Positions 52,598 through 62,334 of a DNA stretch of 64,000 nt are shown here, piece after piece. The translations under genes and the position numbers were made by a program. This stretch comes from Galeruca laticollis (Eukaryota; Arthropoda; Insecta; Coleoptera; Chrysomelidae), in contig OY998175.1 of NCBI GenBank assembly GCA_963921935.1, forward strand, positions 161,074,809 to 161,138,808, in the 5' to 3' direction. Positions within the stretch are counted from its first letter, which is position 1, and every line of letters begins with the position of its first letter. The notes under the pieces are model-generated. The model did not search any database and was not told where the DNA came from. It was given only the letters and a program-made list of their open reading frames with translations.

Positions 52598-53581
52598 CAG
52601 GGTTGAGCAGTATTTGAATTACTTATAATTAAAATACAAATGTAATTGGTATTTCAAATACCTGGCGCTGAGGTATTTTGTAGTAAGTATTTCAAATACA
52701 TTTGAACATAAATACATTTAGTGATCTTATTAATAGGTGCGATTTATAGAAAATAGCGCTCAATGTTCAGCAATTGTTAAATGTACTTTGTTATGGAATG
52801 ATTGCAGAAGGTCCAAATCGGCTGAAGTCATAAAATACTATTTTGGCCATCAGTTAATATATCCCTGTCCCTCAAGATGGAACTCTTTACGATTCTATAC
52901 TGCAGCAAATGAGAATTATGGATACATACTGGCATCATGCTACCATCCTAGATACAAAGTGAGTTGGCTGCTAGAAAGCATCACAATAGATGAGAGGTAA
53001 AGAATTAAAAATCTTGCAATATATGCCTGAGAGGCAAATTACAAAAAAAAACATGAAATAATGCCTGGGAATAGCAATATTAGTAAAAAAGATAGGGACA
53101 GTGATCAACCACAGACATCAAAATTGTAGAGTTAGTCAGCTTCCTAAACGGTAAAAGCAAATAGCTTACCATACTTGAACGCTACTCAAATATAAAAAAT
53201 GTGTTCATATCATATACCACAAGGTTGCGCTATCAGGACCTGTAGAAGATTATTTTCTTTAGCAGGTTTTATTGATTCTTCAACAAGGGGCTGTTTGTCT
53301 GATAGTACTTTTAAAAATTTAGTGTTCATGAAAGGAAATTATTCATTTACTGATTAATAGGTTGGGCTGGATTAGTTCTATTCTATTTACATAACCAAAC
53401 ACCTAAATGTATTTTGTAATTTGTATTTCAAATGAAAATAGTTAAAATACTGCACCTTGTATTTTATATTTCAAATACACGACTTAAAATTATTTTATAT
53501 TTCGTATTTTAAATATGTGCGAGATAGTATTTTGCAATTTGTAATCCAATTAAAGCAAATCACCTATTTTGCCTGGCTCTG
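52598..53581 (+). mobile_element. hAT deletion derivative
   Basis: An 8-bp duplication ATTGTAAC (52590..52597 and 53582..53589) flanks a 984-bp element with imperfect inverted ends CAGGGTTGAGCA and, from the right, CAGAGCCAGGCA. Many TATTTCAAATAC words near both ends are subterminal repeats. A fragment of a hAT transposase lies inside. Confidence 0.9.
52737..53000 (+). pseudogene. hAT transposase fragment
   Basis: KYYFGHQLIYPCPSRWNSL matches the P-x-x-T/S-R-W-N-S block, and ILASCYHPRYKVSWL matches the A-x-x-x-H-P-R-F/Y-K-x-x-W-L block near the C-terminal end of hAT transposases. The several hundred residues that normally separate the two are reduced to about 15, so this is an internal deletion. 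Confidence 0.75.
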
Positions 53582-53589
53582 ATTGTAAC

Positions 53590-54589
53590 TCTATATTGGA
53601 TTGGTAGTATACACTTTTATGTTCAGAGTCTGCAGTTCAGTTCATTGAGATAACAGATAACAAGAGCTGGCGAACTAGGTATGTGCACCTTGTAACAAAT
53701 TTTTTGTTCCATAAAATTTTCAATCCCGCATTTCTACAAACATTCAAGTTTCATGAATACTTGTTTCTACTTCCTTTAAGACGCCTGCATTAAATTGGCA
53801 GAATCAGTAGATACGATAATTTGTTGGTTACTATTGACAATTTATGGCAAATGTTTCGTATCTTGTATACAACCACACTATGTTTGAACTATAGATTATA
53901 AAAAAAACTAATGATCATAATTCACTGAAATAATGGCAACTTGTCAATTAAAAACATCAAATTTTTTTTTAAAATGTATCGTATCTCCATTAAAAAATAT
54001 ATTTTCATCTTTATTCGCGTCCAGACTTACTGTGTATCATCAGGTTTTTTCAATAACACTGGGCTATTAGTCGTTTTTAATTTGTTCGTATAGTCTTTGG
54101 TACTTCCATCCTTTGTTATCATGATTCCTAGGACCAGCATTTCTGTTTGATAACCCTAGTATGTTCTGCACTACATTAGGACAGTTTAATTTCCTTGAGT
54201 TAACTTTTCCTTCAGTAAAAACTGATTATTACCATGTTAAACAGATCTACACAAAAAAATAACAAAAGCTGGAAACATTATTAAATATAAGGAAAGAAAC
54301 TTCCTTACACTTGCATTAATTGGTTTAATAAGTTAATTGGTAAAAAAACTGGTACATCTGGCAAAATAAATGAGAACATCAGATAATATCACTTCTATAT
54401 TCTTTTTATAATTTGCTTAACTATAAGGTGTTTAATTGAAAGATAGGAACCATATATCACATCAATTTATAATGTATACTTTAATGTATTAAAACATGAT
54501 TAAGGATCTTATATTATAAGTTATATTATAAGCATCACCAGTCCTATGAACAAGTAATTGTACTACCTCTGTAGGGTGTGCTTTACTTT
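53590..54589. other. AT-rich stretch with one possible small exon
   Basis: At 53631..53680 a short open segment (SAVQFIEITDNKSWRTR) lies between an AG after T-rich sequence and a GTATGT donor, which looks like a spliced exon. I do not recognise the protein. Nothing else was seen up to the mariner at 54592. Confidence 0.25.
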
Positions 54590-54659
54590 TACGAGGATAT
54601 ATTGAAAAATTCTTAGCCTACTATAGAACCAAACAAAATTTCAATGTCAAAATATTTTA

Positions 54660-55247
54660 TTACTCAACATATTCTCCTCTTAATTGGATACATTTATTAC
54701 AGCGAACCTGCAACGTCTCTAGACCTTTAAAAAATGCTTCTTCTTGCTCTGCAAACCAGATCTCCACAGCTTTTATTACCTCCTCGTTGGAAGAAAATTT
54801 ACCTTTTAAACTTTTTTTCAGTTGAGGAGAGAGATGATAGTCGGACGGAGCCAAATCTGGTGAATAAGGGGGGTGTTCTAGTAATTCAAACATTAAATCA
54901 CGAATTTTTGCATGGCAACATGAGATTTGTGTGCAGGGGCGTTGTCCTGCAAAAACAAAACACCTTTGGATAGCTTTCCGCGTCTTTTTTCTTCAATATT
55001 TTCCCGTAGAGTGGTCATAAATTCGAATAGTAATCTCCAGTTACTGTTCTATCCTTATCCAAAAAATCAATCATGATTACTCCATGACAATCTCAAAGAA
55101 CTGAAGCAAGAACTTTTCCAGCAATTTTTGTACACGAAACTTCTTAGGTCTTGGAGAACCAGAATGTCGCCATTCCATAGATTGTTGCTTTGTTTCTGGA
55201 TCGTAGAAATGTACCCAAGTCTCATCCATAGTAACAATTCGGTTTAA
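54660..55247 (-). pseudogene. Mariner B transposase, catalytic part
   Basis: RIVTMDETWVHFYDPETKQQ (first Asp) is followed by EWRHSGSPRPKKFRVQK, an LQDNAPAHKSHVAM segment (second Asp) near 54930 in another frame, and HPPYSPDLAPSDYHL (third Asp) with KGKFSSNEEVIKAVE to the stop at 54660. All three residues of the DD34D triad are present, but frame changes near 55080 and 54900 interrupt it. Confidence 0.88.
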
Positions 55248-55251
55248 GAAG

Positions 55252-55715
55252 TGAATGCGGAAAATATGAAAACATATATCAATCAAAATTTTATCTTATG
55301 TATAGCACAGGAAGAATGGAAAATGAGCTCACCTGTTGATCCTCTACTGCTTCCTAGGGGCCCCAGAGCTCCGATGTGCTACGTTCACTAAGATTACAGG
55401 CAATTTTGATTTTCTTTACAAAAACAAAGGTGAAAATAATGAATTCGCACTACTCGTAACTTTCGATGCGAACACGGCGAATATTTACCGGCAAGTCATT
55501 TTGTTCATTAATTGCTTCCGCTTTTTACGGGAGATTTCAGGTTTTCGCTCTGTCCTTTTCCATCTGTGCATTTAATAGTGAGGAATAATTCATTAAAATG
55601 GCCATAGGCGCGCTAAATTTAGATTTATTTCTAAATTTTAATTACACAAAAAAAAAGAAATAAAAAATATGTTCCTATTAGGGAAAAGGTTATAGGCAGC
55701 GTTGAATTCCTAACA
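55252..55715 (-). repeat. BEL LTR, left copy (complete)
   Basis: 464 bp. The part from about 55289 is repeated at 58847..59274 with few changes. In element sense this is the 3' LTR. Confidence 0.85.
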
Positions 55716-55860
55716 TTCACCCCACCAAAACGAACGTTTTCAAACCAATTTACAAAAAATAAATAAATAAATAAATCCCCCATATTCTAAATACAACAAA
55801 ACAAATACAGATATGATATCTGTACACCGATTACTTGCGAGAATTCACAAGTAACAGGCG

Positions 55861-58720
55861 CTAATTTCCCGGCAAAGGGCATATTTTTACGACGGGTCTT
55901 TGCATGAGCCCGTGCGAAGTTTTTAGAGTCACTGCACGAACTACATTATCTTGTCCTGGATGTACCTCTATAACCCTACCTAGTTCCCATTGTAAAGGAG
56001 GTTTTGAATCATGCTTAATTAAAACTAAAGTTCCTACTTTAATGGTGGGAGACGGTTCTGTCCACTTGTGTCGCTCTTGTAGCGATTGAATATATTCAAA
56101 CGACCACCTCTTCCAGAAATCGCTCTGGAGACGCTGAATTAATTGCCAACGATATAATTTATTCATTTTAATGTGGTCCAGATCTACCTCGGGTATGGAA
56201 CTATGAAGACGCTCGAGGTTCAAAAAATGACCTGGAGTGAGAGGATGCATCGGACGATATGGGACACAAGGGCCGTGAATTTAAAATTGCTTCAATTTGC
56301 GTAGTTAAAGTACAAAATTCTTCGTAAGAGAAGATCTGATGACCTAAAACGCGATAAAGGTGGCTTTTAAATGACTTTACACCTGCTTCTGCTAACCCAT
56401 TCATATGAGGGCTACCTGGAACATTAAAGCGCCAAGTGATAGCAAGTTTTTCGGATGCTTGTTTGGCCATTTCTAACAATTGATTGTTCGCCCCTTCAAA
56501 ATTAGTGCCTTGGTCACTCGTGATATAGATGCATTTGCCGCGACGAGAAATGAATCGCCGAAACGCTGCTAGAAAAGCATCGGAGCTTAAATCTGAGGTG
56601 ACCTCCAAATGTATAGCTCGAACAATAGTACACACAAAGATGCAAACGTAGGCTTTATAAGTTCGAACTCCGGATTTATGACGACTTAGTAAAAGCGTGA
56701 AAGGGCCAGCAAAGTCTACACAAACAGAGGTGAAAGCTCTGAGTTGGGAAACTCTGAGAGCCGGCAAATTAGCCATATAAGGGTTATACGATTTTGGCTT
56801 ACAAAGAAAACAACGTATGCAATTAGACAAACATTTATAAATGGCATTACGTGAAGCCAAAATCCAGTATTGTTGAAGCAACAAGTACTGCATTGTTTTT
56901 AAACCTGGCTGAAGATGTTCCTTGTGCGTCCATTCAATAATTAATTCGGTGATGTGATGCGATTTGGGCAACAAGATGGGGTGTTTGACTTCATATGCAA
57001 GTTGTGCATTTTTTAGCCTACCACCCACTCTAAGCAAACCTTCAGGGTCAATAAAGGGTGCAAGCTTTCTAATAGGTTTTGGCAACAACTTATTTTGTTT
57101 AATTAAAGAAAATATTTCATCAAACACTGAATGCTGTACAGCCTTAATTAACACTCGAAATGAAGCAGTTATCTCCGCGGCAGTAATAGGACCACATATT
57201 TTATTAGATTTGCCAGTCTTAAAATGTATTACAACGCGATTAATTTTTGCAAACAAAGATTTAATTTTTTCAAGCGATTAATATTTATTTAAAATGGAAA
57301 AGATAAAGTTATCTGTGACGTTTGAAATGAGCAACACAGTATTTTTTTCTCTTTCCTCTTCAGCAACCTCAGAGGCAAATTGAGATTGCATGTTAGGCTT
57401 AGTTGGCCACGAAGATTTTTCAGAAAATAAAAAACCTGGACCCGACCACCACAGGGAATTATTTAGTAGCTGCACAGGAGTTTGCCCACGACTGGCGCAA
57501 TCGGCCGGGTTTAAAGATGATGGAATATAATGCCACGAGGAAATGGGAACAAGCTCTTGAATGTGACTTACCCTATTGGCAACAAATGTTTTCCACTTAT
57601 TTGGTGAAGCAGCTAACCAATTTAAAGTTACCATGGAGTCCGACCACAGGTAGACTTGATTAAAGGTAGTCAAGTTAGTGTAGCTTTCCGTGACAAAATG
57701 AACGACATCCGATAAAAGCTTGGCCGACATCAATTCAAGCCTAGCGATACTCTGCGTATGCAAAGGGGCCACTTTGCACTTGGCGCAGATTAGAAATGTC
57801 TTAATACTACCAAAGGTATTAATAACTCGGAAATAAACACAACTGGCATAGCCAATTTGCGAAGCATCGCAAAATCCATGTAACTCGATACTTGAAATAG
57901 TGTTTGATTCGATATATCTAGGAATTTTAATCTCCGCTAGAACTGGCAGTTCGGATTTATATTTATTCCATATATCGAGAATCTTTTGCGAGGGTGTGTC
58001 ATCCCATCCTATTTGAGATTGTCATAGCAGTTGCAAGAGTTGCTTTGCTAATAATAAACACGGTGAAACGTATCCTAGAGGGTCGTAAATCCGACTAATT
58101 TCTGACAAAAGGTTACGTTTCGTACAAGGTCGTTCAATGGGTACATAAGAATAAGAAAAAACATCTGAGCTTGGGTCCCATTTAAGACCTAAAACCTTTA
58201 TAAATGAAGGCTCCTCTTTGTCAAAACTACATGACTGTTGAATATCAGAAGCATCAAATAAATTTTTTTAATAAGTCTGGATGGTAACTTGCCCATTTGG
58301 ACAACTCAAAACCCCCACGTTTCATAAGTTGAATAAGCTCGGATTGGAGCGACAAAGCGGACTTCCAATTAATCCATCGTCAATATAAAATTGATTGCGT
58401 AAAGCTGAGGCAGCATTGGGAAAAGAGGATTCCTCTTGATCTGCAAGTTCTTGCAGAGTTCTTAAAGCTAGATATGGTGAAGACGAGATACCATACACCA
58501 CAGTACGTAGAAAGTACTCTTGAAGAGGCTCAGTAGTATCAAAACGCCACAAGATTCGTTGGTAATTCCAATACTCTTCGTGGACATTAATTTGTCTGTA
58601 CATAGCGGCTACATCACAAATAAATACAACCGCATAATACCGAAAAGTCAACAAAATAGCTGCAATATCCTTTTGCAGTTTTGGCCCTACGTATAATGTG
58701 TCATTAAGAGAAGTTCCCAA
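55861..58720 (-). pseudogene. BEL/Pao Pol: RT, RNase H, integrase
   Basis: RT blocks at 58720..58322 (FICDVAAMYRQINVHEEYW, GISSSPYLALRTL, FYIDDGLIGS with the catalytic Asp pair). RNase H follows at about 58020..57278 in several frames (ELHGFCDASQIGYA, LELMSAKLLSDV, YLWSDSMVTLNW, SSLNPADCASRG). Integrase lies at 57256..56201 (zinc part HKEHLQPG .. CIRCFLCK, then CVDFAGPF, TSDQGTNFEGA, HMNGLAEAGVKSF giving D, D, E) and its C-terminal domain at 56250..55861 (LIKHDSKPPLQWELGRVIEV). Frame changes occur near 57270, 56230 and 58320, and the N-terminal part of Pol is missing. Confidence 0.88.
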
Positions 58721-58842
58721 AACATCCCGAGCGCTTGCGTCAAAAACGACACGTAATTTTGGAGGACTTAAAATCTGCTCCTTAAAAATTGCATGATGAC
58801 ATATATAATACCCCGAAATAGACTTATAGTCATGTAAAGAAA

Positions 58843-59274
58843 CTAATTTTATCTTATGTATAGCACAGGAAGAATGGAAAATGAGCTCACCTGTTGATCC
58901 TCTACTGCTTCCTAGGGGCCCCAGAGCTCCGATGTGCTACGTTCACTAAGATTACAGGCAATTTTGATTTTCTTTACAAAAACAAAGGTGAAAATAATGA
59001 ATTCGCACTACTCGTAACTTTCGATGCGAACACGACGAATATTTACCGGCAAGTCATTTTGTTCATTAATTGCTTCCGCTTTTTACGGGAGATTTCAGGT
59101 TTTCGCTCTGTCCTTTTCCATCTGTGAATTTAATAGTGAGGAATAATTCATTAAAATGGCCATAGGCGCGCTAAATTTAGATTTATTTCTAAATTTTAAT
59201 TACACAAAAAAAAAGAAATAAAAAATATGTTCCTATAAGGGGAAAAGGTTATAGGCAGCGTTGAATTCCTAACA
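58843..59274 (-). repeat. BEL LTR, right copy (truncated at its inner end)
   Basis: Same sequence as 55289..55715 with scattered changes (for example GACGAATATT for GCGAATATT context near 59033). Its inner end meets RT-side sequence without leader or primer-binding site. Confidence 0.85.
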
Positions 59275-59279
59275 AGAAG

Positions 59280-59660
59280 TCTCCATCGTTTTCAAATCGA
59301 GCACAGATCGAACGCGATGCTTCTACCCTTGCACGCTTTTGGTCAACATTCAAACATTTGGGGATCCATTTTGCAGCAATTTTTCACATGTTTGTCCAAA
59401 TTGACGTGAACTATATGATGAACGCGTTCGTATGAAATATTCAGTGCTTCAGATATCTGTTTTAGCCCAATTCGAACTGCATCGATATTTTCGGGGACTG
59501 ACACAGAAACTGGCCTTCCCGATCGGTCATCATCTTCAATGGAAAATTTACCTCTTTTTAAGCTTGCAGTCCAATTTTTCACGGTCGCATACGAAGGACA
59601 TTTATCACCAAGGGTATTAAGCATATCTGCTTACCTCTTAACCCTTTTAAATATAGGTAC
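59280..59660 (-). pseudogene. Mariner B transposase, N-terminal part
   Basis: CPSYATVKNWTASLKRGKFS and DDRSGRPVSVSVPENIDAV are the second HTH and the GRP linker of mariner. RIGLKQISEALNISYERVHH and, after a frame change, WIPKCLNVDQKRARVEASR follow. The short segment between NIDAV and RIGL is missing a few residues. The frame continues across the BEL insertion into 55247. Confidence 0.88.
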
Positions 59661-60273
59661 TTGATGATGGCTCGATACTCCAATTTTTCGATTTTCACAA
59701 TTTCGGTGGACATATTTTTTCTTTTAATTTATTGCGTATCTCTGGTTTACTTTTTTGACGTCAAACTTTACACTGACACTTCTAATAAGTTATTGTTCGT
59801 TGCTATGGTAACGCAATATTTTGTATATGCATGGAACTGGTCTAGGCTAACTAGATATCAATACATCCTCGTACTGTAATATAGTGAATGCACTTAATTA
59901 GTTATAAACTGTCTGGTTGTTAATAAATAATGTTTTGTGGTTTAAACACAAAATTGCAATTTTAAGAAACATCTATAATTTACTGATTTAAATAAAAGAT
60001 CAGCAAAAAATCACATATAATAGTTTTCTAAAGAGTAATCAGAGAAAGTTTAAGCCCAATTTAAGAATTTGTAAGACCTACAACTTAAAACTAGATATTC
60101 ATAGCAAATACAGTTTTATGTCTGATCAAACTTTCAGTACTAAATATTATTTGGTATCATCGAAATATAAAATGATTAAGGTCTCTAGATATCTTTCAAT
60201 ATAAAACACCTTATAGCTTTTGAAAGCAAATTAACAGTATAATTTTTAATGTTGTAATTTATTTTAGAAATGA

Positions 60274-60472
60274 TCAGTCAAGATATGGTAAAATATAATT
60301 ATCACATATAGTTACATTTGTATGCCACATAAAGTGGTTAATTCCCGGTACAGTAACTAGAACGAGTTTTTTCTTATTGTAGAGAGTTTTCAGTCCAATT
60401 GTATCCAGCTTGTAAGTAATAGTGTCATTAAAGTTTACAACTGTTCCATTTTCATTATAATATCCAAAATGA
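60274..60472 (-). CDS. PPT2: PPT2-like lysosomal thioesterase, last exon
   Basis: Minus-strand exon with acceptor TTTTCAG at 60479..60473 and stop TGA at 60276..60274. It encodes HFGYYNENGTVVNFNDTITY, DTIGLKTLYNKKKL, and PGINHFMWHTNVT with ILPYLD at the end. The H-F-G-x-Y .. G-L-K-T-L .. G-I-x-H-x-x-W-H-x-N pattern is the C-terminal end of palmitoyl-protein thioesterase 2, a lysosomal enzyme that hydrolyses thioesters of acyl-CoA. A His in this segment is the catalytic-triad His. The frame is intact. Earlier exons should lie to the right but were not found between 60486 and 61960, so they are probably beyond the window or lost. PPT1 is less likely because its ending lacks the W-H-x-N segment. 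Confidence 0.75.
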
Positions 60473-60489
60473 CTGAAAATTTAAATTAA

Positions 60490-61260
60490 AACAAATTAAT
60501 GCTCTTACAAATTTTTTTTTCTGTACATAAATAATGCAAATCAAAACAAGACCTTAAAATTATCTAATTAGGGATAACTATAAGTGTTAAATGAGTAATG
60601 ATCAATTTGCTAATATGTCATTGGGATCAACGTAAACATTTGTTAACACTGTGATCTGCATCGGTTTAAAACATATATGTAGTTAGCTGAAGATATGAAT
60701 ACACTTTTGTGTTGCCGGCAACAGGTTAGAATAACAATGTAAAATGTACTTATGGCTTCATGCATTAAAATAAAATTGATCTTTTTTCAATATTGTGCAG
60801 TGTGTTAATAAAAATAAAACCTAGAAACAACAAATTGTATATATTTTAAAGTCAAAATTAATAAAAATCAAACTTGAGTATCATGGAGTTAATGAAAAAA
60901 AAACAAAGTTCTGATCAACAGTTGGCCAAAAAGTTTGTAAAAACTTAAGACCAAAGATAAGTAAAATTATGATAACAGGCTTATTTTGTAAGCAAATCTT
61001 TCTAAAATTGTCATAAGAAAAAAGCAAACTAACTGCCGATCTACTAAAATCTACAATTACAACCACAGCTATTTTAGTGTCCCGTCCAAATGCCAACACA
61101 GCCTCTAGTATTCTGTAAGAAAATCTAAATAACAGTGGTCTAAAAAACGTCACCTCAAAATCACTAAATCAAGTCACTGTAAGTAACATTCACACTAAGA
61201 AAACAAACTTATCCTCATCCAGTCATAATTTATAAATGGCAAGTATGATTAAGTTGGAAT
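60490..61260. other. AT-rich stretch, no gene seen
   Basis: Probably an intron of the PPT2-like gene. The frames present have no protein character. Confidence 0.35.
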
Positions 61261-61304
61261 TAGTGGAACCGTTGGTGATATTCATACTGAACAGACCATT
61301 TACT

Positions 61305-61415
61305 ATCACTACACCAACACTCACAATTACACTGTCTGAGACACGTTTCAATAACCAAGTTACCGTCTTCAGAGACTGAAGGTAAACAGTCTAATTGTGA
61401 GTGTAGTGTGGTGGT
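61305..61415. repeat. Palindromic repeat, ribozyme-like hairpin set
   Basis: Outer arms CACTCACAATT and AATTGTGAGTG are exact inverse copies around about 65 bases. The inside, read on the minus strand, has a hairpin AGACTG..CAGTCT directly before CTGAAGA and a second stem GGTAAC-TTG-GTTATT before GAAAC. The same kind of GAAACGT motif ends the Penelope fragments near 8280 and 8870. The 61416..61990 stretch after it contains no gene. Confidence 0.6.
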
Positions 61416-61994
61416 ACTAGTAATGTGAGGCGAGAATATTCTAGAGAACGAGAGCATCCTTGAGAATATTTTCAGGTAGAAACTTATCTACGGCAATTTT
61501 CTCAAAATGCCATAATTAATTTTATTATGACCACTCCTACGCCCATTTTTTTAAAACGTTTACTACTGATACAAATCGACAAACTGCCGAGTACATGGAC
61601 GAAAAAATTGAAGAAATACTTTCAGAAATAGAACACCAGTGTGATGGTCAAAGCAAGAAACATTATTAATGAAAAGTATAAACATGTATCTGTTTATGGT
61701 GCGTCGCCCATACACTTAATTTATTGATAGGATACATTTCAAAAATTCTCGAGAAGTTTCTCCATTTTTTTATTCTCGAAAATTTCACATCACTAGGTGG
61801 TACTAAAAAGTGTGTTCAGTAAGCAGGCGTTGCCAAATACCTTGACAGATTATTAACGTGGCAAAAATACATTTATGAGATGCATAAATAATTGGGTAAA
61901 ATATAAAGTTAAATGTATTGGCTAATTGGAGCAAATTATGAACTTTCAAACAAAATTGCATTACATAGTCATCATTAAACCAGGTATCAACAGC

Positions 61995-62270
61995 AACCAT
62001 GGTCGGCAAAGGGGAAGCAGCGGATGGAGTGGCTGGACAATTCGGTTTGAGAGAGAAAAATAGTAGAGGGGATCGATTGATACAGAACAATTCAAAATAA
62101 TCAACAAATGGTTATCATTACAACCGAGACGTCTATATCCCTCGCAAATCACCACAAGATCAAGGAGATAACATAGTTCGCAACCAGATCGATTTCATAT
62201 TAGTAAACCGAATATTCTGTTCAATGGGAACAAAAGCAGTCACATATCCTGATGTAGATTTTAACGAGGT
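61995..62270 (+). pseudogene. RTE-type endonuclease fragment
   Basis: Across frame changes the + strand reads TMVGKGEAADGVAGQFGLRE, NSRGDRLIQNN, YIPRKSPQDQGDN and NQIDFILVNRIFCSMGTKAV with TYPDVD. This is the AP-endonuclease segment of RTE/BovB-like retrotransposons (the same module seen in proteins labelled craniofacial development protein 2), with G-x-G-x-R-G-x-x-L and R-N-Q-I-D-Y/F-I-L-V. Only this fragment is present. Confidence 0.65.
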
Positions 62271-62334
62271 TACAGTGCACTGAAACCAAAGGTTTATTGT
62301 GCCCCCCCCCCTATCAGAGCTGTTGTCGCTACTA

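Larger units (their letters stand above)
55252..59274 (-). mobile_element. BEL/Pao element lacking gag and protease
   Basis: The left LTR (55252..55715) starts TGAATGCGG and ends CCTAACA on the + strand. The right copy (about 58843..59274) lacks its first ~40 bp. AGAAG is duplicated at 55247..55251 and 59275..59279. The interior is pol only, starting in RT right beside the right LTR, so a deletion removed the leader, gag, protease and the end of that LTR. It is inserted in the mariner transposase between the GDF and LNRIV segments. Confidence 0.9.
54592..59871 (-). mobile_element. Mariner transposon B, interrupted by a BEL/Pao element
   Basis: The ends are related inverted repeats, CGAGGATATATTGA at 54592 and CGAGGATGTATTGA read from 59871, with a further shared TTAGCCTA block. 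TA lies at both flanks (54590..54591 and 59872..59873). Removing the BEL element and one copy of its duplication leaves about 1.25 kb, the normal mariner size. The transposase reads right to left. Confidence 0.9.

Noticed and set aside
60881..61153. 90-residue hydrophobic frame as a membrane protein
   Set aside because: Its composition reflects AT-rich DNA. No splice context or family similarity was seen.
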